In this document: piece by piece, positions 1 through 11,310 of the stretch
How the letters are laid out: each line of letters starts with the position of its first letter
Numbering within the stretch: the stretch's first letter is position 1
From: Struthio camelus
Lineage: Eukaryota; Chordata; Aves; Struthioniformes; Struthionidae
Assembly (NCBI RefSeq): GCF_040807025.1
Contig: NC_090967.1
Location: 5,020,001-5,084,000 of the forward strand
Direction of reading: 5' to 3'
DNA: 64,000 bases
Made by a program: the position numbers and the translations under genes
Notes under the pieces: model-generated
What the model was told of the DNA's origin: nothing
Databases searched by the model: none
Seen by the model: the letters and a program-made list of their open reading frames with translations, nothing else

Positions 1-2544
1 TTGAGGCAAATCTTGCGTTTGCTCCGCTAAAATGAATGTGGGTTTTAATTTTCCTTTTTTCCTTTTTTCTTTCTGATTTTGTAATTCCTAACTGCAGGAG
101 CGCTGATGGGCAGATGAAAAACTTGCTGCTGGGAACTCTCCAGCCCAGCTCCGCAGGCCCAACGCGTGCCTGAGCTTCTGCACCCTGTTTCCAAAACCTG
201 TCCTCTGTCTTGTCTTGCTAGATGTATTTCTCAAGTTGCTCCTGTATTACTCAAGACAATAACAAATCCTCTGAAACTTTGGAATTTCCCTCCTCTCTCT
301 AATGAAGATCAAGGGGGGAGTTACGTCCCTACATGCAGAATAATTAACAGCATAAAAATGTACAATATGTCTGTACACAGCGTGGAAGTTGGTTGTTATC
401 TTTGTTTTTCTAGAGGAAACGTGTGAGCCGATACTGTCGAGAGCAGAGGATTATTCTGGGAGGGAGAAAGGGTGATGCTGCCTACAGGAGTGGCTGGATC
501 TGGTTAGCAGTTTCTGATTTGGGCTCCAGCTGAAAACGTCTGATTTGTTTTAACCGAGACTATTCACAGGACAAAGTCTTCCTTGTGTGTTCTGCAGTTT
601 TTCCAATTTGAAATTCTTTTAATTTGGGAGAAGAGGAATATAGTTTTAAGTTTCCATTGATGTGTTTCAAAACCAGAAATATCCTTTCTCTTCTGACATG
701 GTGTTTTATTTGGGTTCACTTCTGGTAAAACATTGTTTTAAGCATTACAAAATGCTAAAGTCTGTTTCAAAAGCATTGGTGTTTTTATTAGTCTCTAGAC
801 TTCTCATGGAACAGAAAAAAGCATTTCCCATCCTGCTCTGTGTCAGTTAATGTGTGAGCAATCACAGTATGACATATTCACTGAGAAGCATATACAAATT
901 GAATCTCTACGTGTGGTTGTCAGGAAACAAAACACGTTCAATATCTGTTTCAAACACAGTTTTGCTTTTTAGAAAAGCTTTGTGGAAAACTTAGCAACAA
1001 AGAAATACAGATGACTCCTGCAATTTGGAAACAGGTAAACAAGACTTACAAAAATCCATGAAAATATTGTACAGATGTCTCTAGGGACGATTTCTCACAG
1101 GCAAACTCGTTCCCTCCTTCACCAAAGATGAGACTAGATCCAGTTCCCTGAGATCTCATACCCTGCTGAAGTCATTTGCGACTAGATCCCTCTGAGGGAT
1201 CATCATGCTCTCCGAATTTGATGAAGGCACTATCCAAAGCTGCAGGGCTGAGAAGCAGATTGAGAAAGCATCTTTCATCTCCTGGGTGGTCCTCAAGTCA
1301 GAGCCCTTGTCTCCTCTGTTTCACCCCCTTTCTCAAACTCGGCATTTGCTGATGCCATTGCTTAATCCAGCCAGGGATCTGCTCCATTTTCCATGCTCCA
1401 AGGTAATTTTGGCGAGGCTGTTCTGTTCTTGCATGCCAGTTAAAAACTTTCTCTCAGGCAGGTCGTCTTCCATGGGGCATTTGTAATCCTGCGAGGTTTA
1501 TGAGTAATAAATCTCCTTGCCTGTCTAGTTTTCCTTCTGGGGGAGGCTAGTGGTGTAAAATCTCAGCTGTTCATCAATGTGGAAGCAGCTGACAAACAGA
1601 TCTTTTGCTAATTCGTTCCAGATGGGGCTGAGCCAGCAGCTTCCCAAGGAGTCTTCCTTGTGCAGAGTCCTGCAATTGCAGTGGCCCCCTCCTCGGCTCG
1701 CCGACCCTGCAGCAGGGCAGAAGAGGTCCTACTGCTGTGATATCTCTGGGTGCAGAGAGGCTTCTGGTCCCAGCAGACTGTAGCACGTGCCATCTCCACG
1801 AAGGTATGTCCATATTGCAAACACCACGACACAGCAAAGCAAACCAGGATGCACCTAGAGTAAAAAAACCCTTTTGTCTTCTCTTGGTCTCTGTTTTTCT
1901 ACCCTTGTGGTTGGGAACTACTGAGCTAGAGAGTTGCCCTTGACTCTGATTTAACATTGTACCATCCAGATACCCACAGGAACAGGCTGTCTTGAGAAAG
2001 AGGAACAAGTTAGGGACTTGGGAGTTTCCTACGCACCAGCAGTAAAGGAGGATGAGGTTCTTATTTAAAGCCAGGTATCTCAGGAGGACTTTTGCACCTA
2101 GCTCATCCTGCAGTTCTGGGGCAGGTTTTGTTTCAGACTCGCTGGAAGAGCAGCATCATGAGCCAGGCTGGGAGAACCAATAAGCAGAGTCATGTCTCTT
2201 GGCCCAGTCCCTCAACAGCTCTCTCTGCAGGCGGTCAAGTCACAAGGGGCAGAGGGTGGCCCAGGATTGTGGTGGGCGGTACTGGGCTCCCCCACACCAT
2301 GCTGTACCACGACGGGGCAAGGAGTGCCCTGCACAGGCTGCCAGGCTAGCCCCAGACTGCCCTGGCGCTGTGCAAGCTGGAGCTGCTGCCAGCGGGCTGC
2401 TGTAATGAGAACATCACACCAGCTTAAGAAAGAATTAACACTGCCCTGTGGCCATACCAGAGCTGGTATGTAAGGCAGGGCCTGGCTTATATATAAAAGA
2501 GGGAATTCTTTACTGAGGCTACAGGACTTAAACAGATGCTGCTG
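1..2544. other. Gene-free stretch, no recognised repeat
   Basis: Mixed-composition non-coding DNA. The open frames here (up to 144 codons, 1574-2008 minus) overlap frames on the other strand and show no domain I recognise, so I do not call them genes. From about 840 to 1070 the sequence is AT-rich and could include a conserved element, but nothing distinctive marks it. A short perfect inverted repeat lies at 2453-2470 (arms CATACCAG and CTGGTATG, 2-base loop), and a TATA-like word TATATAAAAG follows at 2490-2499 without other promoter signs. Confidence 0.6.
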
Positions 2545-2830
2545 TTTGATGCAGGACAGAAGGGACTGAATCATCGAGTGCAACCCCTGCGGTCATGAGT
2601 TCTCGGCCTTATAAGCCTTTTTCATAAACCTATCACACTCCATCCTAGAGTAGTTGGCATTTTGGTCCTATTATTCCCATGGGGATCCTGGCCCAGAACA
2701 TTGACCCTTTGACTGCGCTCTGATGTAGGGGCATCTTTGCGTTCCAAGCCTGCATTTATTCAGATCCACTTCTCCTCGTGCAGGCAACATCTGTCATGTT
2801 CCTCACCTTCCCCCACTGTTCACTGGTGAC
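2545..2830 (-). repeat. CR1-type LINE fragment (3' part, minus strand)
   Basis: The plus strand shows the order expected of an inverted sauropsid CR1 tail: an AGAAGGGACTGAATCATC-like start, a stretch resembling the 'cctgtc..ctccatcctagagtagtt' section, then 'ccagaaca' and a later 'ttccaagcctgcatttattc' section. These match in order the turtle and crocodilian CR1 features I know, with many substitutions. That indicates an old, truncated, inactive copy. I see no reverse-transcriptase coding remnant. Boundaries are approximate. A RepeatMasker run with a sauropsid library would settle the subfamily. Confidence 0.68.
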
Positions 2831-5800
2831 TGAGGACGGGGGTGTCTGGTCTGGTCCCCACCTTCATTTCCCTGGGCTGCATAGGTCACGTGCTTTTCTG
2901 GATGTTAAAAGTGCTCAGTCCCCCAGTACTCAGCACCCCGCATCCAAACACGCCTGCCCCAAATCACAGGTGCCTGAAGCGATGTGGGAAACCTGGCCAC
3001 AGCTCCTATTAGAGTGTCCCAAGCACCTGGTCTACTTGCTCTCTGCTCTTGTGCCATGGAAAACTTTTGCTTCAAAGAGGGGAGAACAACAATGCAGCCA
3101 GTAGCTGGCAAACCCCCAAATATGTTGGTAGACAAAATCTGCCCAGCTGTACACGTTCCCCACCTGTTTTTGCGTGCTGCAGGGTCAGCCTGCCTGCTGT
3201 GGGTGGGCTGGGAGGAGGACCCAGTGTTCGAGGAAAACAAAATTGGCAGCAGAGTCTGGAAAAAGTATTTTGTTCTTCCCCGTTTCTGCTCTTCTCTTTT
3301 AACTGCTCCTCTTTCCTTGGCACACTGGGTTGTTGTCCCTGTAGTTTCTCCATAGCTGAGCGGTGTTGAGGCAGCCGTCGGTGTGTACCCCGCACAGTGC
3401 TACGTGGGCCATTAACATGTGCTGGGTTTCCTGCTGGCGTGGGTCTTTTCAGGTTGTGAGAAAAGCAGGTCAAGCAAACAAATGTGTGGCTGCGTTTCAG
3501 CCAAGCTGTTTTGTGCAGTTCTCGGCAAAGAGATTTCCCTCTGTTATATAAAGTTACTAGAGTGTCCAGAGCTGCAAAGCAAGGATTTAAAAGCATCTAT
3601 GAGTTTTGGAATGGAGATCAAGTCCTTCTGCTTTAGGGCATAAGCTAAACTGTAACAAAGGGACAAGATGGAAATTTTCCTTTGAGCTGGTTATGTTATA
3701 ACTTTCAATAAGGTTTTTGATTCAGTGGGTGGGGTTTTGCATCTTTGCCTGCAGCAGCCGTTGCTATGGGCTATCGGAGATAGGAGACTTGACTGATCTG
3801 ACCAAGGGATCTCTCAAATATCCGCTTTCCGTCGCGTATGGAGAAGCGTGCAGGGAGAATGGAGATGCGTGTGGTTCACTGGGGGCCACGCTTCAGACTC
3901 CAGCTGGGGATGCAGTTCACAGTGGAGCCCCTTACGAGGGCAGTTTTTCTTGAGGTGGGGATCCCCCTCCCTTCCCCTCCCTCCAACTACTGCATGCCTC
4001 CTGCTCCAAGGCCCTGCACACCAGGCACAGCTCCCTGGCGGATCCTAGCACGGCCTGACTGCCTGCATCTGCCGTAGAGGCTCAGAGAGAGCCTCCGTGC
4101 ATTGCCCTGCAGCAGCATGAGATGCCCAGCCACCAGGGAGGACGAGACCGCAGACCCTGCGATTGGTGTGGGCCCCTTGCCCTGATCCGCGTCTGGCGGT
4201 TCCTGCATCCCCGTGGTGTAGTAAGATGTAACGCGGCATGATCTCAAGGCACTTTTCAAAGGTGCTTCGGTGATTCTCATTATCCTCAGTGCAAGGACCA
4301 CAGGCCAGCTCTCAGGGGAGCTTGGCTTCTTTCCAGGCCAAAATTTCAGTCTTCTCTTGGTGCTTTCTTTCAGCTGAAGGAAGAAGGAGGTTGAGTTTTG
4401 CTTGGATTGTCCCTGGCAAAAAGAGAAAGCGCCCACACGCTCCGTGTGCTTTGCAGGCTGATCCAAAGCCTGGTGGATGCATTCCCTTTGACTTCAATGC
4501 AGTTTGAATTTCAGCCTATAATACTAAATGATATTACTGCTGCACTGAGTAACCTGTGCTGTTGCCAGTTCAGAATTGCAGTGACCTAATGGTACTGGTA
4601 GTTTCTGTGATCTGTCTCATTTACTTGTGTTCCCAGAAGATAGTGTTTCATGGGCTGCATTCTACAGGTCTAGAAGTGGGAGAAGAGGCAAACACAGAGG
4701 TAACCCCATCAGAGTCCTCCTGGGCTGCTGAAATGCATCCTACCCTTGAGATGGAGACCGATACAGAGTCGCCCACACAAATTCTTCCCCTTTCAAGTGT
4801 GCAGTTGTCCTCAGGCAACTTGGAAAGTGACTTTTTTTCCACCAGCTCAACAGTGGGGAGATGGTTCCTCCCCCCTTCAAACTTGGGTTGTAACTTGGGT
4901 GGTTTTGCTCCAGCAAATGACAAGATGAAGCAGTTGATCTGCAGCCGGGGTGCCTGCTTCTTGCAGTAATGGTCCAAACTAGTCGATGGCATTAGATAAA
5001 GTAGGCAACCTTTTCTGAAGTATTGAGGTAGGGACAGCAGCTGCCTTGGTGTTCCTGGGTTTGCCAGCTCTGCAGGTTTGTTGCGGTTGATTCTAGCAGT
5101 CCCCCAGGCATGCTAAATGCCTACGCGCTGGATCTTTCTGCTTGAAGTGATGTTATTTTGGCAAAGCGTTTTCCTCTGGAGCTGGAGCGAGGCTAGCTGG
5201 AGTTGGCAGATAGGATTGACCGTGCCACCCATGCTGCGTTTTCAATGGTGCAGCAGCAGTCATCGTGGCTTGGGTTAGAGAGGGGCCCTGAGATGTTTTT
5301 CCCTTCATGATGAGCAGGTGTATACTGCCAGGCTGATTCTTGCCTCAAGACAGTGTGTATATTTGTTAACTTTTGGCAAAGTTATTCTTGGTCTGTGCTG
5401 CTGTGAGGTGATGAAAAATAGACCCTTCTGGGTATAAAACTGTTTTTGCTTTAGATTGTGAGGAAAGTAATGCCAAGTATGACAAAAGCAAAGACAAGCA
5501 AAAAAAAAACCCATACGTGCATCTTCCAGAGCATTTGAGACCCAAATTTTGGGGGGGAAGAGGGGTGTTAGGCTCTGTGTTGAGAGACGTGTTGGCACAA
5601 AACCACGTGGGGAACATGGTGTGGAGGAGTTGTGGGAACTGCAGTTGTTAAACAGAGCTTTGTAGGTCTGGGAACATCCCATTTAACACCATGCTGAAGC
5701 TGAATCGCGATCCTTTGGTAGCCAGGGATGTGCAGTTGTTGGACCAGGTGACATGTTTGCTGTGACCTGTCTCTGCCTACAGAGGCTGCCTTTACAAGGT

Positions 5801-5950
5801 TTGGTTCATTTGACTTTCCTGACCTGTTGTGCTGTCCCATGACTCTCCAAGTACCCGTAAACATCCCATGCAGTCGCCCCCTGCATCAGTTTACCTTCCC
5901 CTTAAGGAATTTAGGCAAAAACAGCCCAAATAAAGCCCTCTTACTAACTT
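2831..5950. other. Gene-free stretch, moderate GC
   Basis: No supportable gene, RNA or repeat. The longest frames (2984-3355 plus, 3072-3596 minus, 3987-4466 minus, 4556-4969 plus) overlap each other on opposite strands or in shifted frames. The 4556-4969 frame (137 codons, Ser/Thr/Glu-rich) is the least shadowed, but it has no recognisable domain, signal peptide or splice context and sits in DNA whose composition does not change at its ends. A CTCF-like word near 4127 was considered and is too weak to list. Confidence 0.55.
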
Positions 5951-5952
5951 TG

Positions 5953-6034
5953 CCAGGGTGTTTGGAGAATTAATTAACAGTCGGTAGAATGTACTGAGAC
6001 CCTCGGATGAAAGCGGCTATAGATATGCAAAGCA
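5953..6034 (+). repeat. MIR-type SINE fragment (3' part)
   Basis: Several marks of the amniote MIR 3' half occur in order: CAGGGTGTTTGGAG (5954 onward), then ATTAATTAACAG, then GAGACCCTCGGATGAAAG, and finally GGCTATAGATATGCAAAG. The spacing agrees with the consensus I know for the conserved tail of amniote MIR. The tRNA-derived head is not visible, so the copy is 5' truncated. The fragment ends in an octamer-like word and runs directly into an AT-rich candidate regulatory block, which is consistent with an exapted SINE. Confidence 0.72.
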
Positions 6035-6580
6035 GCATCGTTATGCAAAGATAAAATTTAGAACCTTTGCAAAATAAGTGTTAAAATGAATGTATCGTGG
6101 CATGTACCCGGCTCCGCCGCCTCGCAGGCCCTCCCGTTCAGTCACCTGATGATCCCGAAGGAAATGGGAGGAAAATGAGATTTATGGGGAAAGCGTGGAA
6201 ATGCAGAAGCAAGGCCTTAAAATCACATTCAGAAACAAACATGAGAAAGTCTGAAAGAAAAGAAAGAACTTTTCCGCCTCATCTCTTGGAGGTCTATAAA
6301 CGTGAGTGCACACACTATAAGCTGCAACCTGAAGAAAAGCCAGAGTCAGAGTTTCAAATTACTCACAGTTTCTTCATTATTTTTGAAGGCAAAATTAGTT
6401 GGCGAGGGGATAAAAAAGAACTCCAGGTATAATTTGAAAAGAAAAATGGCTGAGAAGGGACACACTCCATCAACTAATTAAACATGTAACAGAGGTGCAA
6501 TATTCCCAATTAACTACAAAAGCGTCCTTCCACTTCTAATTGCTGACAGTTTCTTTTGGTGCCTGCGCGCAGATTAATTG
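6035..6580. promoter_or_regulatory. AT-rich candidate conserved element
   Basis: This block is much more AT-rich than the DNA on either side and directly precedes the CpG-rich domain. It contains a second TATGCAAAG word (6042-6050) and several homeodomain cores (CAACTAATTAAAC near 6470, CCAATTAACT near 6509). A GATAAAA is also present. A 111-codon frame (6097-6432) crosses it. Its Lys/Glu/Ser-rich product has no recognised domain and I regard it as chance. Only cross-species alignment could show whether the block is conserved. Confidence 0.35.
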
Positions 6581-6744
6581 TCTGCAATGGGTGGCTGGGT
6601 AGCTTGATAATGTAACGCTTGAAGAGGACGCGGTCTTTTTTTTTTTTTCTTTTTCCCAAACGGTAGTTGGAACTACCAGCTAACTGCTTGACCGCTGCAG
6701 TGCAAAATACCTGCAAACACGCTGGTGGATGGGAGCAGCGTGGT

Positions 6745-8130
6745 GGCACTCCTCTCCCGCGGACAGCATAAAGCGCGTAACGCGTCGCTGAAATGCGTTA
6801 TAGAGCGAGGGGATGCCCGGAAAGTCGGGAGCAACTCCGCGGGGTGAACGCCTCCAGCAGAAGGCAACTCCCTGGTTAAAGCACGGACTGAGCCGCCGGG
6901 GTGGCAGCAGGCGGGGAGGGTGGCCGAAGCTGGGGAGATGTTTCCTCCGTCCATTGCCTGGCCGGCTGCTGGCAGTCAGCGCGGAGGGAGGCAGAGGGGC
7001 AAGCGGGCTGCCGCATCCCTTCCTGGGCATCGCGTCTACTAGTCGTGCTGCTCTCCTGATTTCTTTTTTTTGCTGCCGTGGGAAAGATTGGGCCGGGAGG
7101 CTGAGTTTGCGATTCAGACCCAGGCTTCCCGTCTCCCTCTCAGCTCTTGGCAGCTGAGAGGTCTGCTCGCTGGAGCCGAGGGATTCCCAGGCTTTTATCC
7201 TCTGCCGGCTGTCAGCTCGCTGCTATGAGATGAAGTCACCTCCTGCCTCCCTGTCGCCCCGTGCTGCTGCTCGAGGCAGCCCAGCCCTGGGGAGCAATCC
7301 CTAATCTTTCCTCCCCTCCGCTGTGTCTTTGCTTTCTCTTCTCCCGTCTCTCTCCGGGGTCGTTAGGCAAGGAGCTGAGCTGAGCCGGCTCCAGGAGGAG
7401 CATGTGTAGGAATTGGATAAGGAACAGGATCCGCTGGCCTGCGAGAAAATTTGGCCGGTGCCCGTGCCAAGGCCGTCTCTGTTAGAGCGGTGCCCGGGCG
7501 CGCGCCAGGCAGAGCGGGGGGAGCCGGGCAGCACCTGGGCCCTCGTCCTCGGGGGCCGGCCCGATGTTTCCTCCAGCCCTCGCTCCCTCTTTGCCCTCCT
7601 GCCGCTTCTCTCCGTCTCTCTCCGCTTTGCCCTCGGCAGCTCCCGCGGGCTTCCAGCCCGCTGCCAGACCCAGGCCTCCGGGCGCCTCGTTGCCCTCGCG
7701 TTATAATTAAACTTGGGAGACAGGAATCCATTTCCCAGGAGCCAGAGAGGCTCTGCCAAGGCCTCCGTTTGCGGTATTTTGTGAACGTTGCGTGCTCGAG
7801 CGAGTCCATCGAGCTGGCCGGTCGGTGGACGACGGGGTGGACGGAGACTGGGAGGCAGGTTCAGTCGCTGGAGGAAAACGCGGGTGAACAGGCGTCCTTG
7901 TGGCCCCTCTCCGGCTCTGCCTTGTCGTGGTGCGAGCTGAAAGGGAACGTGCTTAACCGGAAACGAAGGGCACTGGCAAGGCGGCAGGTTTATCCTGAGG
8001 TCTTGGCGCCTGGCGGCGGCCGTGCCGGCAGCCTGCAAGCCTTGACGCTGCCCGTTTTTCTTCCTCGCCTGACGCCAGTCAGCAGCAGCGGGGTGGTTGG
8101 TCAGCGTGGCTCCGGGCCGCTCTGGAAGAG
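6745..8130. other. CpG island
   Basis: CpG-dense stretch opening with GCGCGTAACGCGTCGC near 6772 and continuing through GGGCGCGCGCC near 7497. Overlapping frames on both strands (7301-8161 minus, 7451-8188 plus, 7363-7809 minus) are open only because stop codons are rare in this composition. No TATA box or clear coding exon was identified, so if it is a promoter island its transcription start cannot be placed by eye. Confidence 0.65.
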
Positions 8131-8184
8131 GTGCTCCTTCCAGGCTTGCCCCTTCCATCAAGAGGGAGCTGCTTCTTGCTGCTT

Positions 8185-8255
8185 TTAGATCATTAATACC
8201 AGTGGGGAAACTGAGGCACGGGCTTCTCTTGATTCAGCATCGCAGCAGAACCTTC
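8185..8255 (-). repeat. MIR-type SINE core fragment
   Basis: Contains GGGGAAACTGAGGCACGGG (8204 onward), the reverse complement of the best preserved MIR core. It is followed by a degraded version of the 'cttgcc..cacagcaagtcag..gcagagcc' portion (GATTCAGCATCGCAGCAGAA). It is short and CpG-rich like its surroundings. The core word alone can occur by chance, so confidence is moderate. Confidence 0.5.
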
Positions 8256-8403
8256 TCATGGTGCATGTTTCCCCTTTGATTTTTTTCCTTCCTTTTTTTG
8301 CTCTCCTATCGCTCCCTCGGGCTGGAAGAGAGTGCCTGGAGGAGCTGCAGGGATGTTTCTCCCCAGCTGCCTTGACATGATCTTATTCTCCCTCCTCTTG
8401 GTC

Positions 8404-8428
8404 TATCGGGGCTCCTCGAGCCCCGATA
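8404..8428. other. Perfect 11-bp hairpin
   Basis: TATCGGGGCTC at 8404-8414 is the exact reverse complement of GAGCCCCGATA at 8418-8428, separated by three bases (CTC). It lies between two CpG islands in sequence that is otherwise not repetitive. The stem is too short for a microRNA precursor. Confidence 0.8.
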
Positions 8429-8455
8429 AGCGCTCTCAGACGAGGGCAGCAACTT

Positions 8456-8494
8456 GTGCAGCACCTCGCACCGTGGGGTGCAGCACCTCGCACC
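8456..8494. repeat. 17-bp direct repeat, two copies
   Basis: GTGCAGCACCTCGCACC occurs identically at 8456-8472 and 8478-8494, a 22-base offset. This is a small recent tandem duplication, with no further copies beside it. Confidence 0.85.
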
Positions 8495-8499
8495 TGTTT

Positions 8500-8865
8500 T
8501 GAGCTAACCGTAATACTCAGAAAAGTGTTTTATGGAGCGAACGCTAATGAAATCCTCTCACTTCAGCTATGCATCATCACATGGCTCTTTTAATGTCACA
8601 GTTAGGAGAGATGATTAGATTCTGTAGTTGCTGCTGGTGCTACTGTATTTTTTTTGACTCCCTCTGCTTGTGGAGCCGAGTTTCCGTGGTTACCGGGTTT
8701 CCGAGCGGCAGAAAAATTAGAATCGTTAAAAAAGAAGAGGGGGGGGAAAAAAAAAAAGGAAAAGCCTGATCAAAAATGATCGGAAATAGCTCATTTTTGC
8801 AAATGAGGCACTCACAGCTTTAAGATCCAGGTCTTCACAAAAAAAAAAAAAAAAAACAACCCATT
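8500..8865. other. AT-rich gap between CpG islands with homopolymers
   Basis: An AT-rich break holding a purine tract (G then A run, about 8738-8760) and an 18-base poly-A at 8839-8856. TCAAAAATGATC and a GCAAATGAGG word near 8800 are the only regulatory-looking words. The poly-A could be the tail of a decayed retroposed element, but I recognise no body for one. Confidence 0.5.
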
Positions 8866-9480
8866 GACGAGGCGGTATCCCAGCTCACCTGCCGCGTGGG
8901 ACCAAGGCTGCCGGGAATTTTATCCGAAGAGCTGCGATGGTGCTGGCAGCGCGGGGCGAGCGTTCGCGTTGCAGGTTCTGACCGAGGCAGGTTTTCAACC
9001 TGCCTTTTGGTTTTTGAGTCCCACCCCCCCCCCCCCCCCACTTCGTTCTTCTTAACGCAGGGATATTTTGTGGGTAAATTTTGAAAAGCTGGGACAGCGA
9101 GGTGGCTGGAGCACGTGCAGCCGCGCGGGCTCGGCGCCTGGGGACGCGAGCAGCGCTGCCCGATTAACGCCGCTCGCGACGCGGCTCCGGCTCTTGGAAG
9201 AGCTTCTGCGACCTCCGTCATCCCAGCCGTTTCCCTCGCAGCGAGCGCGGGAGCAGGAACGCTGCCGCCTCTCCTAAGCCGTCGCTTTAACCCTTCAAGC
9301 CTCGGTTGCCCTCGTGGGGACGAGGCAGTTTTCTTTCCCGAGTCCCTTTGCCAAATCGGCTCGCCTGACCTCCGGAGCGCGGCCAACCGCCGCTGCTGCC
9401 GCTCTGGGCTGTCCCGGCGGCCCCGCGTCCCTCGCCGACTCGGGGGTGACATCTCTAGGCGAGAGCTCGCCAGCTCCTCA
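8866..9480. other. CpG island
   Basis: High CpG, interrupted by a 16-base poly-C at 9024-9039. Dense from about 9115 (CAGCCGCGCGGGCTCGGCGCC) to 9460. Frames 8835-9530 (minus) and 9115-9570 (plus) overlap antiparallel and are taken as compositional shadows. Confidence 0.6.
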
Positions 9481-9849
9481 GCCATTGCAGGTTTTTCCGG
9501 CCGAGCACAGGAGGAAAGGGATCTTCTCACCGTGGGAGCTCCTGGGGGTGTTTCTCTCCTGTTCTGTTAGGTAGCAAAAAAAAAGAAAGGACTTTTTTTC
9601 CTTATTTTCTGCAGCATCTGCAGGCATGAGTTGGGCCTATGCAACGGCGTGTAGGAGCGCGTGCCTCCTTCGCTTGATCTCCTTTCGTTCCCGGGAACGC
9701 TTCTCTCATCAGAGCTTGCAGATTTCAGGCACGCCGTAAGATATTTTTAATCATCATCTGTCACGAAGTTTCCGAGTTAAAGGAGCCTCTGTCCTGCTGG
9801 GAGAAGCCTATTTATTCCCCCTTGTTTAAAACACCCTGGCAGTCGTTTT

Positions 9850-10580
9850 CATGACGACGCCTCCTCCCTGCCCCTCCTGGGCTGCGCGGCCGTATTTACG
9901 GGTGTCCAGCAGAAGAGCTTTCCTGCCCCGTCCCTTCGCGCCTCCCCTGCTGCCTCCCTCTTTCCCCGAGACGTATCCCGTGCGCGACTTCCAACAGCAC
10001 AACCCGGCAAATAAGCGCGACAAGATGCAATAAGGTAGAGCTGCGTTTGCGAGTCTGAGGTTCGTTTAATAAACGACGGCAGGAGCTGTAAAACACGTCT
10101 CCCGCTTAGCGAGCACGACGCCGATCTCTGCAAGGAGCTGCCAGGCGGGCTCGGTCCTTTCAGGGCTTTAAGTGAATCCGTTTCCCCTAAAGCTCTGAAA
10201 ATTAAAATCCTCCGGAGCTCGTTTGCTTTCAGCTTTGTCAGAGCAGGCGTTAAGCTGAGCGCGCCGGGCTCGGTGTGGGACGCCGGCGGACGTCTTCAGG
10301 CTTGTCCTGCATGGCCAACAAGGAGGGGAGGGGAAGGGAAGGAAAACTGGGGTGGGGGAACGTTTGAGACCCGTTTATATTTAGAGCAGAAAAGCGATTT
10401 GCCCCGCTGCTCACGAGGAGGAGCCGCGGGCGCTGGCAGGTGGGACCGGCTTGGAGAGCGCCGCAGAGGCTTCCCTGTCCGAACCGGCGGGCCCCGACGC
10501 GCAGGTCAGGGCTAGGCCAGCGGCTCCGCTCTCCTTGACGGCGTTTCCAAACCCCGCAGGTCCCCGTGCGCGTTACCCAT
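9850..10580. other. CpG island (looser)
   Basis: CpG-rich with pyrimidine tracts on the plus strand. Dense sections are 9880-10030 and 10255-10575. An AT-richer section at 10180-10250 separates them. No promoter element was recognised. Confidence 0.5.
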
Positions 10581-10727
10581 TGCTTTTTCTCTTGCTTGCT
10601 CTCACGCAGCCCTCCCAGCCCGGAGGCCTCGCGGTCGCCTTCCCTCCCTCCACCCCTCCAGCAGGAGCCTCGGAGGATTTTAACAGGTCTCTTGGGCTTT
10701 AAAGTCTCTTAAATCTGTGTCACGGAG

Positions 10728-10762
10728 ATGTCATTGGATTGGATTGGGCTGGACTGGATTAA
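10728..10762. repeat. Short degenerate tandem repeat (GGATT/GGACT)
   Basis: The words GGATT, GGATT, GGGCT, GGACT, GGATT follow each other in a 5-base period after CATT. It is a micro-duplication, not telomeric sequence. Confidence 0.6.
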
Positions 10763-10904
10763 TTCCTATGGAGGTCTGAATTTGTCCGGCTAGCATCACC
10801 GTTGGGTTTAATCAGAGCTAACTAGATGCCAGCAGCAGAGAACCGAACAGAAATATTTGGTGGGCGCTTGTTTGCCGCTCTGTATTTTTACATCCCTCTT
10901 TGCT

Positions 10905-10960
10905 TTACAGCCCAAGCTTGAACGGCAGATGGGGAAACGGAGACAGTCGCGCACTCGAGG
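10905..10960 (-). repeat. Possible MIR core fragment
   Basis: CAGATGGGGAAACGGAGAC (10926 onward) resembles the reverse complement of the MIR core, with a CpG substitution in place of CTGAGG. About 150 bases downstream CATGCCTCAGTTTCCCC (11084-11100) carries the same core in the opposite orientation. Flanking similarity is weak for both, so these are tentative. Confidence 0.35.
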
Positions 10961-11214
10961 TAGCCCCTAAAACGTGGCGTCGCTCGATCGTCCGGCACGG
11001 GCCCTGGGAGGAGTAATGTCTCCCCAGTGACATCTCTGCTGGGAGCAACCTTTCTGGGGCTTCGGGAGGGGTTAATTAAGCACATGCCTCAGTTTCCCCA
11101 GCCAGCTGCCTCGGTGGCTGAGACATCTACCTTCTCCTAAAAGACATGGAAGGGCTTGGCCACGCGCCGCACGCCCCGGCTGCGCCGTCCGATGGGGAGC
11201 CGCGTTCAGCACCG

Positions 11215-11310
11215 CGATGCAAGGAAGGTCTTATATGAATTTATATAAGCTTATGTATTTTATTTGCACGTGGTTATTAACATTTATATGTTACTCTGCC
11301 AAGGGCTTCT
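11215..11310. promoter_or_regulatory. AT-rich block within the CpG domain
   Basis: A sharply AT-rich stretch (TATATGAATTTATATAAGC, TTATGTATTTTATTTGC, GGTTATTAACATTTATATG) between CpG-rich flanks. The abrupt change resembles the other AT-rich blocks of the domain. No protein-binding word is unambiguous. Confidence 0.3.

Noticed and set aside
2488..2530. TATATAAAAG as a promoter TATA box
   Set aside because: No CpG island, CCAAT box, initiator at the right distance or splice donor accompanies it.
4120..4145. CCACCAGGGAGGAC as a CTCF site
   Set aside because: Only part of the CTCF core is matched. A motif score would be needed.
5850..5875. GTAAACATCCC resembling a miR-30 seed
   Set aside because: No complementary arm is present at hairpin distance downstream, and the bases after the seed differ from the family.
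7301..8188. Opposed open frames of 286 (minus) and 245 (plus) codons
   Set aside because: Antiparallel frames over one GC-rich island, neither with a recognisable domain or splice context. Both are best explained by stop-codon depletion.
10732..10762. Telomere-like GGATT repeat
   Set aside because: The unit is GGATT/GGACT with five-base period over 30 bases, not TTAGGG.
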